DNA of 64,000 nt from Mangrovivirga cuniculi (GTDB lineage: Bacteria > Bacteroidota > Bacteroidia > Cytophagales > Cyclobacteriaceae): NCBI RefSeq assembly GCF_005166025.1, contig NZ_CP028923.1, forward strand, positions 682,001 to 746,000, written 5' to 3'. A program made the translations under genes and the position numbers. Under the pieces are notes generated by a model. That model made no database searches. It was not told the origin of the DNA and was given only the letters and a program-made list of their open reading frames with translations. How positions within the stretch are numbered: position 1 is the stretch's first letter; each line of letters opens with the position of its first letter. Of the stretch, positions 1-8,852 are shown piece by piece.

Positions 1-421
1 AGGAAGAAAATAATTGTTAAATCGATTATTCTACCAAACAGGGAAGGGAGTAGTGCATCATTTAATACATTTATAAATTGAATAAGTGTAATCGAAGAGT
101 AAATTTTTTTTGCTAGAAAATATGCTATATTAGAAGAGATAAGATGTATTAAAATCAAAACCCCAGCGATAATTATCATCCTGATAACACCTCTTAACTC
201 AGAAAATTTTTTTTCATGACCAATTGAGAATAGATCATATCGATCATTAGAGCCCATGTCAAATAATTGATCAGGTAAAAGGCAAGGGAGTCAATTTCAA
301 CACCAATCTGACCACTATTTAAAAGATTCGATTGAAAGCTTATGATTAAAGCGATCATTGATGCTATTAAGTAAGCAAGCTTTCTTTCAAATGGTAAGGG
401 GGAAAACTTTATCAGTGCCAT
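1..421 (-). CDS. Integral membrane protein, partial and frameshifted
   Basis: A hydrophobic protein starts at the ATG at 421 and runs off the left edge of the window. The first 75 residues contain two likely membrane segments, then a stop appears at 194-196. Adding one base to the eight-T run at 207-214 restores an open frame to base 1, giving about 140 residues with a basic cytoplasmic loop (MKKKFSELRG) followed by at least two more hydrophobic segments. The frame change is therefore probably a homopolymer under-call. I do not recognise the family; the four-helix layout could fit the sensor part of a membrane regulator, but the C-terminal part is outside the window. Confidence 0.55.
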
Positions 422-602
422 AATCGAAAGATAATGAATTATTCACATTCCCTGACTAAAGAATATTGCATTGTATAACATCTTTTGTCATCTGCAACAG
501 TCATAATTGTTATCGATTACATTTTTTACCAGCTACATCATATAATTAGCTTTTAAGGTAGAGAAGGAGTTAAACTTAGTAAAAGAAAAAAATACTAATG
601 TC

Positions 603-1432
603 ATGAAACTTCTAAGCTTAATTTCTGCAATTGTTCTGTTGGCTGCATCTACGATAATAGGTAATGATCCAACATATGCTACAAAAAAATCAAAGGAGAT
701 CATTTTAAAAATGGTCGATGCTCACGGGGGTATGAAAAGTGGGAAAGCTTAAAAACGCTAAAGTTTACCACAATAATGTATAGTAAATCATTGGGTCTAT
801 TAAAGTTCTGGTCAAATGATCAGATGGTAGATATGAAAACCAGGAGGTCGTATCAGGACTGGCCTATTGTTGGTTCAAAAATGACTTATGATGGTGAAAA
901 GGTATGGTCAGAAAATTGGCGGGTAGGAAACCCACCGGCACATCAGCATTCTGTGTTTTATTACTATTTAAACCTTCCATGGCTAACTCAGGACGACAAT
1001 GTTATTTTAGGAGACGCTCAAAAAATTCAACATAAAGTTTTTGAAAACGAAGTGTATAAGGTAGATATGTCCTTTCGTGAATCGCCGGTAGTAGGAAAAT
1101 CTCAAAAAGATACATATACATTATACATAGATTCTGAAAGCTATTTATTAGTGGGGTATGAATATACAATTGGCTATGGCCCTTTGCTTGACATATTAAA
1201 TTTACCAAAAGACCAAGAGGTTTTTGGACCGGTGTTAAGAGTCATTAACTATACAGGAGAGGTTGAAGGACTGAAATTTCCAATACTATTTACTACTTAT
1301 AATATTGATGGGACAGAGGAATACGGAGATCATGTGATTTATGATATAAAGTTCAACGAGCCTTTTGATGAATCAAGGATGGAAATGCCTCCAAATGCAG
1401 TTATTGATCCGGGAAAGGACATTAGGAAATAA
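603..1432 (+). CDS. Secreted DUF6503-like protein (frameshifted)
   Basis: The start is the ATG at 603, followed by a signal peptide (MKLLSLISAIVLLAAS). The reading frame closes at 748-750, but one extra G in the five-G run at 726-730 gives DAHGGYEKWESLKTLKFT and joins the long frame that ends at 1432. The corrected product is 276 residues. The opening motif DAHGG-x-x-KW and the beta-rich body with a tyrosine-rich centre resemble the Bacteroidota DUF6503 / outer-membrane lipoprotein-sorting-like family, which adopts a LolA-type fold; this assignment is from memory of the family. Function is unknown. It stands alone and is followed by a hairpin terminator shared with purM. Confidence 0.6.
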
Positions 1433-1448
1433 TGTATTGAAGAAATAC

Positions 1449-1484
1449 AACAGAGTCTCGTCAGATAGTTGATGGGGCTCTGTT
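1449..1484. terminator. Shared hairpin between convergent genes
   Basis: AACAGAG at 1449-1455 pairs with CTCTGTT at 1478-1484. It lies between the ends of the DUF6503-like gene and purM, so it may stop transcription from both sides. The U tract is weak on both strands. Confidence 0.45.
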
Positions 1485-1493
1485 TATCTGTAA

Positions 1494-2663
1494 TTAATTA
1501 TTATACTCAAAAGTTCCATGCTCAGATGAAACAGTTACTTTTGGCTTTTCAGATGCCTCAACACGGCCAATGATTTGAGCAGGGATATCAAAAGATTCAC
1601 TGATTTTTATAATTTCTTTTGCTGTTTCTTCATCAGTATAAACCTCCATTCGGTGACCCATATTGAAGACTTTATACATCTCCTTCCAGTCTGTCTGGCT
1701 CTGCTCCTGAATTAACTTAAATAAAGGGGGAGTGTCAAACATGTTGTCTTTGATCACATGAACATTATCGACAAAATGTAATACTTTGGTTTGAGCACCA
1801 CCTGAACAGTGCACCATTCCGTCGATGTTTTGCCTGTGATTTTTCAGTAATTCGATTACCACGGGAGCATATGTACGAGTAGGGGCAAGAACTAATTTTC
1901 CAGCATCAACTTCAACACCTGACACAGGATCACTTAATTTTTTATTACCGCTGTATATTAAATCCTTTGGAACTGAAGGATCAAAACTTTCAGGATATTT
2001 TTCAGCCAGGTAGTGTGCAAATACATCGTGTCGGGCGGAAGTCAGCCCATTGCTTCCCATACCGCCATTATATTCAGTTTCATACGATGCTTTCCCGAAG
2101 CTGGCCAAACCAACTACTACATTGCCCGGTTTAATATTTTTGTTATCAATAACATCAGATCTTTTCATTCTGGCAGTTACCGTACTATCAACGATAATTG
2201 TTCTAACCAGGTCGCCTACATCTGCAGTCTCGCCACCAGTAGATCTTATCTCAAGACCATTATCACGAAGCATTTGTAATACTTCTTCTGTGCCATTAAT
2301 TATTTCAGCGATAACTTCTCCTGGAATCAGATTTTTATTTCTACCTATTGTAGATGATAAAAGAACAGGTCCGGTTGCACCAACGCAAAGAAGATCGTCC
2401 GTATTCATAATTACTGCATCCTGCGCAATTCCTTTCCACACAGAGATATCACCGGTTTCTTTCCAATATAAATAGGCCAGGGATGACTTAGTCCCTGCTC
2501 CGTCAGCATGCATGACTGTACACCAATTTTCATCACCAGCCAGATAATCTGGTATGATTTTACAAAATGCTTTAGGAAATAAACCCTTATCTATATTTTC
2601 TATCGCTTTATGTACGTCTTCTTTGGATGCGGAAACACCGCGCTGCATATATCTGTCTTGCAT
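1494..2663 (-). CDS. purM: Phosphoribosylformylglycinamidine cyclo-ligase
   Basis: AIR synthase, step five of purine biosynthesis: it closes the imidazole ring of FGAM using ATP in the cytoplasm. The protein has 389 residues, slightly longer than the E. coli enzyme (345). It carries the family signatures HADGAGTKS (52-60), MNTDDLLCVGA (86-96) and the STGGETADV glycine-rich stretch near 141, and the C-terminal AIRS_C domain with GMVHCSGGAQTK and a conserved NMGHRMEVY. The ATG at 2663 gives MQDRYMQRGVS, the normal N-terminus of this group. It sits downstream of a PorE-like gene on the same strand, separated by a terminator hairpin and followed by its own TAnnTTTG box, so it is likely transcribed alone. 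Confidence 0.95.
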   Translation of the reverse strand: MQDRYMQRGVSASKEDVHKAIENIDKGLFPKAFCKIIPDYLAGDENWCTVMHADGAGTKSSLAYLYWKETGDISVWKGIAQDAVIMNTDDLLCVGATGPVLLSSTIGRNKNLIPGEVIAEIINGTEEVLQMLRDNGLEIRSTGGETADVGDLVRTIIVDSTVTARMKRSDVIDNKNIKPGNVVVGLASFGKASYETEYNGGMGSNGLTSARHDVFAHYLAEKYPESFDPSVPKDLIYSGNKKLSDPVSGVEVDAGKLVLAPTRTYAPVVIELLKNHRQNIDGMVHCSGGAQTKVLHFVDNVHVIKDNMFDTPPLFKLIQEQSQTDWKEMYKVFNMGHRMEVYTDEETAKEIIKISESFDIPAQIIGRVEASEKPKVTVSSEHGTFEYNN

Positions 2664-2680
2664 GGCATTTATATTTTATG

Positions 2681-2688
2681 CAAAAATA
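2681..2688 (-). promoter_or_regulatory. Candidate -7 box for purM
   Basis: Minus-strand TATTTTTG matches the Bacteroidota TAnnTTTG element and lies 18 bases upstream of the purM ATG. No TTG was found at the expected -33 position. It abuts the T-rich end of the upstream terminator, so the match may be partly accidental. Confidence 0.4.
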
Positions 2689-2690
2689 AG

Positions 2691-2714
2691 AAAGCCTCTA
2701 ATAAAAGAGGCTTT
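2691..2714 (-). terminator. Terminator of the PorE-like gene
   Basis: AAAGCCTC / GAGGCTTT form a perfect 8-bp stem with an 8-base loop, followed on the minus strand by a T-rich stretch. It separates the PD40/OmpA gene (stop at 2738) from purM. Confidence 0.7.
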
Positions 2715-2737
2715 ATTATTAAAATAACTTGTAATTA

Positions 2738-4936
2738 TTAGTAAAGGCCGTCGCCATCATCATCTTTTTTATAAAGACTGTCGTTTTCTTCCACTCTTTT
2801 CTTTTCTTGTATTGTTTGAGTTGAATCTTGCGCTTCTTGCTGCTGATTTTGTTGTTGCTCAAGAAGTAGCTGCTGACGTCTTTCCTGTTCTTTTCGAATT
2901 CTCTCCTCTTCAGCTTTGCGCTCTTCCTCTTCAATCTTCTGACGGATCATTTGTTCTCGTGCCTGCACAGCTTCAAGGTCGTAACCAATCACGCGGAATT
3001 CTGTACGACGGTTTTCCTGGTGTTTTTCTTCAGGACATTCAACGTCGTTGGCACATTCATTTTTAAGCTGTGTTTCACCATATCCTTTAGCTACCAATCT
3101 GCTTTCGTCGATACCCTGGCTGATTATATAATCAACGGCACTTTGGGCTCTTCTTTGTGAAAGATCCATGTTATATGCATCCGGAGCACGACTGTCCGTA
3201 TGAGAACTAAGCTCAATATTAATTTCCGGGTTATCTCTGAGTATCGTAACGAGTTTATCTAATTCTTTTGCTGCATCAGGTCGGATATCTGCCTTATCAA
3301 GGTCGTAGTAAATGTTTTCAAGCTCGAAAACTGTTTTAGTATCAACCTGCATAAGTGTTAGAGTGGTATCCAGGTTTACTACAGTTCTGTATTTTTCTAA
3401 TTCGGATTTATCGACAGCTTTATCATTTGTAGAATATCTCAGTCGAGTCGTGAAATACTCAGGTTTTTCTCCTACGATCAGGTAATTCGACTCCGGAGTA
3501 ACCTTCATTTTAAATTTACCTTCACCATCTGTGAAAAATCTTTCTAATAATTTACCCTGTTCATTGAATACCTGTACCCTGGTATTTTCCAGGGGTACTT
3601 TTTCGCTCCCTTCATTTCCTAAAGTCTGAACAGTCAGGAAGTAGTCTACGACTTTATATTCCGGGTCATTATTAATGAAGGCATAAATATCGTCGTCACC
3701 AACACCCGAAGGCCTGTTTGAAGAAAATAACCCACCCAGAGGATAAGTGTAAGTAATAGCAAAATCATCATAGGTTGAGTTTATACCCTCACCAAGATTT
3801 TCCAGTGTAATCACTCCATCCACTCTTGTTGCCCTGAATAAGTCTAAGCCACCCAGGCCTGGATGACCATCAGAGGAAAAGTATAAAGTACCATTTTCAT
3901 GAACAAAAGGAAACATTTCATTTCCAGGGCTATTTATTTCTGAGCCCATGTTTTTAACAGCTCTGAAATTTCCATAGGCATCCATTTGTGCAGAATATAG
4001 ATCTACACCACCCAGACCGCCCGGTCTGTTTGAAGCAAAATATAATGTTCTTCCATTAGAGCTGAAAATCGGGCTACTTGTCCAGTAACCTCTTTGATTG
4101 ATTTTCATCATACGAGGCTCAGACCACTGCTCAGTTCGTTTATTGTATCGGGTTATGAAAAGATTAACTTCCTCCCGGCCTTTTTTCTTCCCGGTATTTC
4201 CTTTGGCAAAAATAATTGTTGTTCCATCGTCATTTATGGCAATTGTACCGTCATTGACATTGGGGTCGTTGATGTTAGGAACTTCTTCAATCTGATCAAA
4301 GGCAATTCCCCTATCGGTAAATGGCGCCTTAAAAAGGTTACTATAACCCTGCCCGGTAGCTTTATATACTTTATTGCTACTTCTTGTGCTGGTAAAGTAA
4401 ACATATCCATCGTGATAAAAAGGTGCATAATCAGCTCCCGGAGTATTAAGTTCTCTAACCGGAACTACATCATAATGACTTTTCTTTTCCTTTATTTTTC
4501 TTAAAGCTTCAAGATTATTGATTTCCGTTTTAGCATATGTTACAAAGTAATCAGGAGTGATAGAATCTGCCTGTGAGATAAATGATTTAAGCTGATTTTC
4601 AGCCTTGTCATATTTTTGATTATCAATTAGGGCAAGGCCATAGTAAAATTGAGCTGTATCATTTTCGAGCCCCATATTCAATGATTTTTGATAATAGGGT
4701 TCAGATTGCTTTAACCGATTGCTCAATCGATAGGATTCTGCAATTTTAAAATTAGCTTGTGCAGGGAAAACGTCTTTTCTGATATACTTTTCATATATAG
4801 GTATTGCCTCTTCATAAAAGCCGCGTTTAAATACTTTGGTTGCTTTTTTATGAGGGTCCTTTACTTTTTGAGCCACCATATTTATTGGGGCTGTAAAAAT
4901 TAATAACAGTGTTAGAATGAATAGCCTGTTTATCAT
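2738..4936 (-). CDS. PorE-like TPR/PD40/OmpA envelope protein
   Basis: A 732-residue secreted protein. After a signal peptide (about 1-22) come TPR-like helices (28-150), PD40/WD40-like beta-propeller repeats with motifs such as LYFASNRPGGLGGVDLY and LYFSSDGHPGLGGLDLF (about 170-430), a carboxypeptidase-regulatory-like beta domain (about 440-530), and an OmpA C-terminal peptidoglycan-binding domain (about 535-650, with SHTDSR and LSQRRAQSAVDY). This order is that of PorE, which anchors the T9SS to peptidoglycan; many gliding Bacteroidota have several paralogues, so the exact role is inference. The last 75 residues are a Glu/Gln-rich coiled-coil tail that is not part of the usual architecture. 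A paralogue lies at 32132-34210. Confidence 0.85.
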   Translation of the reverse strand: MINRLFILTLLLIFTAPINMVAQKVKDPHKKATKVFKRGFYEEAIPIYEKYIRKDVFPAQANFKIAESYRLSNRLKQSEPYYQKSLNMGLENDTAQFYYGLALIDNQKYDKAENQLKSFISQADSITPDYFVTYAKTEINNLEALRKIKEKKSHYDVVPVRELNTPGADYAPFYHDGYVYFTSTRSSNKVYKATGQGYSNLFKAPFTDRGIAFDQIEEVPNINDPNVNDGTIAINDDGTTIIFAKGNTGKKKGREEVNLFITRYNKRTEQWSEPRMMKINQRGYWTSSPIFSSNGRTLYFASNRPGGLGGVDLYSAQMDAYGNFRAVKNMGSEINSPGNEMFPFVHENGTLYFSSDGHPGLGGLDLFRATRVDGVITLENLGEGINSTYDDFAITYTYPLGGLFSSNRPSGVGDDDIYAFINNDPEYKVVDYFLTVQTLGNEGSEKVPLENTRVQVFNEQGKLLERFFTDGEGKFKMKVTPESNYLIVGEKPEYFTTRLRYSTNDKAVDKSELEKYRTVVNLDTTLTLMQVDTKTVFELENIYYDLDKADIRPDAAKELDKLVTILRDNPEINIELSSHTDSRAPDAYNMDLSQRRAQSAVDYIISQGIDESRLVAKGYGETQLKNECANDVECPEEKHQENRRTEFRVIGYDLEAVQAREQMIRQKIEEEERKAEEERIRKEQERRQQLLLEQQQNQQQEAQDSTQTIQEKKRVEENDSLYKKDDDGDGLY

Positions 4937-4957
4937 AATTACTCCATATCTAATATT

Positions 4958-5455
4958 TTACACAGTTGAAGGCAGCCATTTATTCAACCATGATTCTTTA
5001 ATGTTTATAACGAATGAATCATCAAAATTCTTTTTAGTAGTAACAGCTGTATTAAAAATTCTGGTTTCGGGACTTAGATTACCTTCAATTACTTCTTTTT
5101 TTATTTCACCTAAGGATTTTGAATTGATCTTATCATTCTTATCTAAATATAATACTTTTGTTCGATCAAAGAAGTTTATATTAAGCTTATTACCCAAATC
5201 TTTAATGAAATGGACAGAAGCATCAATTGAACAACCTGAAGCACCGTGTTGCTCTTCGTTGACAGCGATCACTAAAAATCTATTAAAAGCAAAATCTCCG
5301 GCGGCAGAAAGAGCTTTCCCGTGGGCAGCCCATTGATCTAAAAATGAATACAATGCTGGCCTGATAGCTTCCAGTTCTTCGTCTGTCAGATCTCTGTCAG
5401 CCTGATACACCCAAAGTCTTGAAGTTGCCGGTAATTCATTAATTGGTACAATCAT
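4958..5455 (-). CDS. Conserved Bacteroidota protein of unknown function
   Basis: A 165-residue soluble protein without signal peptide, Walker motifs or membrane segments. It opens with a conserved-looking MIVPINELP and has the motif GASGCSIDASVHFIK in the middle, with a single cysteine that could be functional. Relatives are often labelled 'ABC transporter ATPase' in databases, but nothing here supports ATP binding, so I do not use that name. It lies 21 bases upstream of the PorE-like gene on the same strand and is probably cotranscribed with it. Confidence 0.75.
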   Translation of the reverse strand: MIVPINELPATSRLWVYQADRDLTDEELEAIRPALYSFLDQWAAHGKALSAAGDFAFNRFLVIAVNEEQHGASGCSIDASVHFIKDLGNKLNINFFDRTKVLYLDKNDKINSKSLGEIKKEVIEGNLSPETRIFNTAVTTKKNFDDSFVINIKESWLNKWLPSTV

Positions 5456-5527
5456 AATTTATTCGTTTTATAGAATAACGCAATTTTTATTTTAAATGTT
5501 AATGTTTTACTGTTTATAAAGCAAAAA

Positions 5528-6181
5528 CTAATCCAAAGCTACCTCAAAGTATTTTTTAAATGGGGTCAGATCACTTAGTTTATTCACGATTATTTCAGAG
5601 ATATTGTCTTTTTTAAGTGTATTATCATCAATATCAGTACTAGCCAGAAAACTTTTATGCTTCAGTATTTCGATATGTGGATTTGATTTATCATACCCTT
5701 TTGGAGGCCTTTTAAGTTTTTCACCTTTTAAATCACCAAAAGTATCTTTGAATGATTCGCTATTTAAAATTGATTTTAGTTCATCGCCATTATAATCTAT
5801 CTCCTGTCTTATCGCTTGTAAATGTTCACTTTCAGGCAACCAGATTCCTCCCCCGATTATAGAATTACCAGGCTGAATATGAATATAGTATCCAGGTTTG
5901 TGAACGGCTTTGCCCTCTTCCGAAAATGATGCTGCAAAATTCTTTTTATAAGGAGTTTTATCTTTAGCAAATCGTATATCCCGGTTAATTCGAAATAAGC
6001 ACTTTTTTGGTTCAATAATTTGCCGTAGAGACTCGTCCCGCTCTGACAACCCTGCTATTACTTCTGAAACAATTTGAATAAATTCTTGCCTGACTTCCTG
6101 ATATCTTGAACGGTTTTCGTCAAACCATTCTTTATTATTGTTTTCTGACAGGTCGGTAAGAAAGCTTAATATATCCTTCAT
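5528..6181 (-). CDS. DUF2461 (TIGR02453) family protein
   Basis: The 217-residue product carries the DUF2461 landmarks: an N-terminal DLSENNNKEWFDENR, the central CLFRINRDIRFAKDKTPYK and the YYIHIQPG/GGGIW segment. Members are soluble proteins of unknown biochemical function, widespread in bacteria and fungi. The stop of the upstream DinB gene lies at 6183, one base away, so the two are translationally close and share an operon with the cysteine-repeat protein and murF. Confidence 0.85.
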   Translation of the reverse strand: MKDILSFLTDLSENNNKEWFDENRSRYQEVRQEFIQIVSEVIAGLSERDESLRQIIEPKKCLFRINRDIRFAKDKTPYKKNFAASFSEEGKAVHKPGYYIHIQPGNSIIGGGIWLPESEHLQAIRQEIDYNGDELKSILNSESFKDTFGDLKGEKLKRPPKGYDKSNPHIEILKHKSFLASTDIDDNTLKKDNISEIIVNKLSDLTPFKKYFEVALD

Positions 6182-6182
6182 T

Positions 6183-6626
6183 TTAATTTGTTTTAGATTC
6201 TCGGATATAATAAATATAATCAGAAGGAGGTGGTTTTATACTTTTTTCAGATAGTAATTGTGCGACCTGTGCTCTGTGATGTATACCATGAAAAGCCACA
6301 TGAGTTAATATATCTCGAACGGATGTAGTATATGACTTACCGGAAAGACTATTGTAACTAATAATTTCATCGTGATCTCTGGATGAAATTATATCTATGA
6401 ATTTTTTGAGGTGAATCTCATTATATTCCTTCAAACTTCCGGGAGAAAGCTCTTCCCAGATTTCTAAAGATGCTTTTTCATTTTGAATTCTTGATATCCA
6501 AATCTCCTGTGCGTTGATTATATGAGATAAAAGTAGCCTGATCTTATTATCGTAGCAAGAGTTCCTGACAGTGAAGTCGCAAAAAGTATTATTTAATTCA
6601 AAGTTAAATTCGAAGAGCTTTTCCAT
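6183..6626 (-). CDS. DinB-like four-helix metalloprotein
   Basis: A 147-residue protein of the DinB/YfiT-like superfamily (putative metal-dependent hydrolase or thiol transferase). I choose the ATG at 6626 (MEKLFEFNFELN), because the longer open frame to 6767 lies inside the upstream gene and the family begins with this helix. Histidines expected to bind metal are visible: LLSHIINAQEIW and, near the C-terminus, HVAFHGIHHRAQVAQLL, a typical DinB motif. It starts 7 bases after the stop of the cysteine-repeat gene. The substrate cannot be read from the sequence. Confidence 0.85.
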   Translation of the reverse strand: MEKLFEFNFELNNTFCDFTVRNSCYDNKIRLLLSHIINAQEIWISRIQNEKASLEIWEELSPGSLKEYNEIHLKKFIDIISSRDHDEIISYNSLSGKSYTTSVRDILTHVAFHGIHHRAQVAQLLSEKSIKPPPSDYIYYIRESKTN

Positions 6627-6633
6627 ATTTATA

Positions 6634-7488
6634 TTAATCAGGGAAGCAGTATTTTCGGAGTGCAAGATATTCTTTTGGGGTTGCTTTTTGAAAGTCTTCA
6701 GGAGTATTAAACCTGTTTTTAGCTTCTTCAACAAAGCAGCGACAGTATTCAAGCCCTTTTCTGTCACCGAGTTCTCCTTTCACATCTTTTTGGCAATCAA
6801 GAATCAGTAAGCCTTCTATTTCGGGGGTCCATTGGGAAAAATCCGGTTCCAGGCATTTAGATTTGATAGATTCCAGACCTTGCTCAGTAAGACTTTTATT
6901 CATCTCGTTATAATCCTCGAAAAGCATTTGTAACTCATCTAAAACACAGTTACAATATTTATCAGTTCTGGACGAATTATAGACATTTGAATAGGTGTTT
7001 TTGCACTGCTCCATAAATGCTGCTTTATTTTCTGTAGTCCATTCAGCTGAAAACTGGCAAGATTCGGCAATGTCATTTACTTCAACATCGGAAATAGAAG
7101 CGGCTATTTCCGGAGTAGGGTATAGAGTCCCTAGTTTTTCGAGAATACAACTACAAAAATTCTCATCTCCGTCGTTATTACGCTTACAATCATCCATGAA
7201 TTCATTCTGTTCTTTTTCTGACCATGGATGACCTTCGAGGCAACCTTTATACACCAATGAAGCCTGTGATGCATCTGCTCTCACGGAAGCTTCAAAAGTA
7301 TTAAAAATTATTTTTGCTTTATCCAGTGAGCATGAGCAGAAGCTTTTGGTTTCATCTCCCAGAGTTTCACCCCATTTACTTTCGCAGGATCGTATAAATA
7401 GTTTTTCCTGTTCTTTAGTCCATGACTGACTGAATGAAAAGTTACAGGCAATAGTTAATAGTATAAAAGCAGTTAAATACTTCATCAA
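6634..7488 (-). CDS. Secreted protein with four CxC cysteine repeats
   Basis: A 284-residue protein with an N-terminal signal peptide (MMKYLTAFILLTIACNFSFS). The mature part consists of four tandem repeats of about 60-68 residues, each with the pattern W-[TS]-x(8-10)-C-x(13-19)-C-x-C-x(n)-C: SFCSCSLDK, ENFCSCILEK, DKYCNCVLDE and LEYCRCFVEE mark the four CxC cores, each closed by a final cysteine (KGCL, ESCQ, SKCL, KYCF). Sixteen ordered cysteines suggest two disulfides per repeat in the periplasm or outside the cell. I do not recognise the function. Its start overlaps the murF stop by 4 bases, so it is translationally coupled to murF. Confidence 0.8.
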   Translation of the reverse strand: MMKYLTAFILLTIACNFSFSQSWTKEQEKLFIRSCESKWGETLGDETKSFCSCSLDKAKIIFNTFEASVRADASQASLVYKGCLEGHPWSEKEQNEFMDDCKRNNDGDENFCSCILEKLGTLYPTPEIAASISDVEVNDIAESCQFSAEWTTENKAAFMEQCKNTYSNVYNSSRTDKYCNCVLDELQMLFEDYNEMNKSLTEQGLESIKSKCLEPDFSQWTPEIEGLLILDCQKDVKGELGDRKGLEYCRCFVEEAKNRFNTPEDFQKATPKEYLALRKYCFPD

Positions 7489-8783
7489 CTTGATTTAAGA
7501 ATGTGTTCTAATTTTTCCAATCCAATGCTCCTGGAAGCTTTTACCAGTACAAGTGAATTTGTTATTGGATTAGTTTTTAAATAATTCTCCAATGACTCAG
7601 TATCTTCAAATGTCATGCCTGAATTATAAACTTCAGAAGCGACTTTTATTTTATCTCCAACAAAAAATGCTTCAGAGATATCATTTTGGTTTAGCCATTC
7701 CCCGATTTTTTTGTGTTCCTCTTCTGAAGATTCACCCAATTCATTCATGTCGCCGAGGATTACAACTTTTTTATTTGCCGGCATACCTTTAAGGTTCTCC
7801 AGGGCAGCTTCCATGGAGGATGGGTTAGCATTATATGCATCCATTATAATAGTATTCGATGCCGAATGAATAACCTGACTCCGATTGTTTGCCGGTTGAT
7901 AATTATTTACCTTTTTACATGCTTCTTTCAGATCGACATCAAAATATTTAGCAATACAAAGGGCTGCAGAAATATTTAGAAAGTTATAGCTGCCTAGCAT
8001 ATTGCTTTCCTGGGTTTCCATCCCTTCCGGCTGATACCTCACATAGGGGTTGGCATCTATAAATTCACAATGGAAATAGTCGTCTTTACCCGGGTAAAAT
8101 ATTGGTGATTTGAATCGTTTAGACATATTCGCCAGAATTTCATCCTGACTGTTGATGAAGACCGTCCCATCATTTTCCAATAAGTGATGATAAAGTTCAG
8201 ACTTTCCTCTGATCACCCCGTAAAAGCCTCCAAACCCTTCGGTATGGGCTTTACCTATATTAGTGATTAAACCATAATCAGGAGAAGCAATCGCTGTTAA
8301 TTCAGCTATATCGCCGATTTTATTCGCTCCCATTTCAATAATAGCAAAATCTGTATCTGTAGGGCAGTTTAAGATAGTTAAGGGAACTCCAATGTGATTA
8401 TTAAGATTACCTTGGGTAGCCCAAACGTTATATTTGGATGAAAGCGCTTCTCTTATTAATTCTTTTGAAGTTGTTTTTCCATTGCTGCCGGTGATTCCAA
8501 AAACGGGATAATCCCAGGTTTTACGATGGTAATTTGCCAGCTTCTGGAGTGTTTTTAATGAGTTTTCTACGAAAAAGATTTTGTCATTATCGGCATAGTT
8601 TTTGTCATCAACTACAGCGTAAAGGGCTCCGTTTTCAATGGCTTGTGCTGCAAGTCTATTGGCATTAAAGTTTGGACCTCTTAATGCAAAAAACATTTGT
8701 TCTTCGAGGTTTTTTCTCGTATCAGTGCCTACACCATTATGACATAGTAAAAATAATTCGTGTAGTTTTTCGACAGTAACCAT
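7485..8783 (-). CDS. murF: UDP-MurNAc-tripeptide--D-Ala-D-Ala ligase
   Basis: MurF adds D-Ala-D-Ala to the UDP-muramoyl tripeptide, the last cytoplasmic step of peptidoglycan precursor synthesis. The 432 residues show the Mur ligase order: N-terminal UDP-binding domain, ATP-binding P-loop GITGSNGKTT (96-105), the central IIEMGANKIGDI segment typical of MurF, the NNRSQV and MDAYNANPSSMEAAL motifs, and a C-terminal Rossmann-like domain ending VKASRSIGLEKL. It is the first gene of a minus-strand operon with the cysteine-repeat protein, DinB and DUF2461 genes. Confidence 0.95.
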   Translation of the reverse strand: MVTVEKLHELFLLCHNGVGTDTRKNLEEQMFFALRGPNFNANRLAAQAIENGALYAVVDDKNYADNDKIFFVENSLKTLQKLANYHRKTWDYPVFGITGSNGKTTSKELIREALSSKYNVWATQGNLNNHIGVPLTILNCPTDTDFAIIEMGANKIGDIAELTAIASPDYGLITNIGKAHTEGFGGFYGVIRGKSELYHHLLENDGTVFINSQDEILANMSKRFKSPIFYPGKDDYFHCEFIDANPYVRYQPEGMETQESNMLGSYNFLNISAALCIAKYFDVDLKEACKKVNNYQPANNRSQVIHSASNTIIMDAYNANPSSMEAALENLKGMPANKKVVILGDMNELGESSEEEHKKIGEWLNQNDISEAFFVGDKIKVASEVYNSGMTFEDTESLENYLKTNPITNSLVLVKASRSIGLEKLEHILKSS

Positions 8784-8852
8784 CCTAATATTGATTGGGT
8801 TTACAGGTTATTGATTAATTTTTCGGAAATTTACTAAAACATTAACTCTCTA

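Noticed and set aside
4958-5455. 'ABC transporter ATPase' label for the 165-aa protein
   Set aside because: There is no Walker A, signature or Walker B motif.
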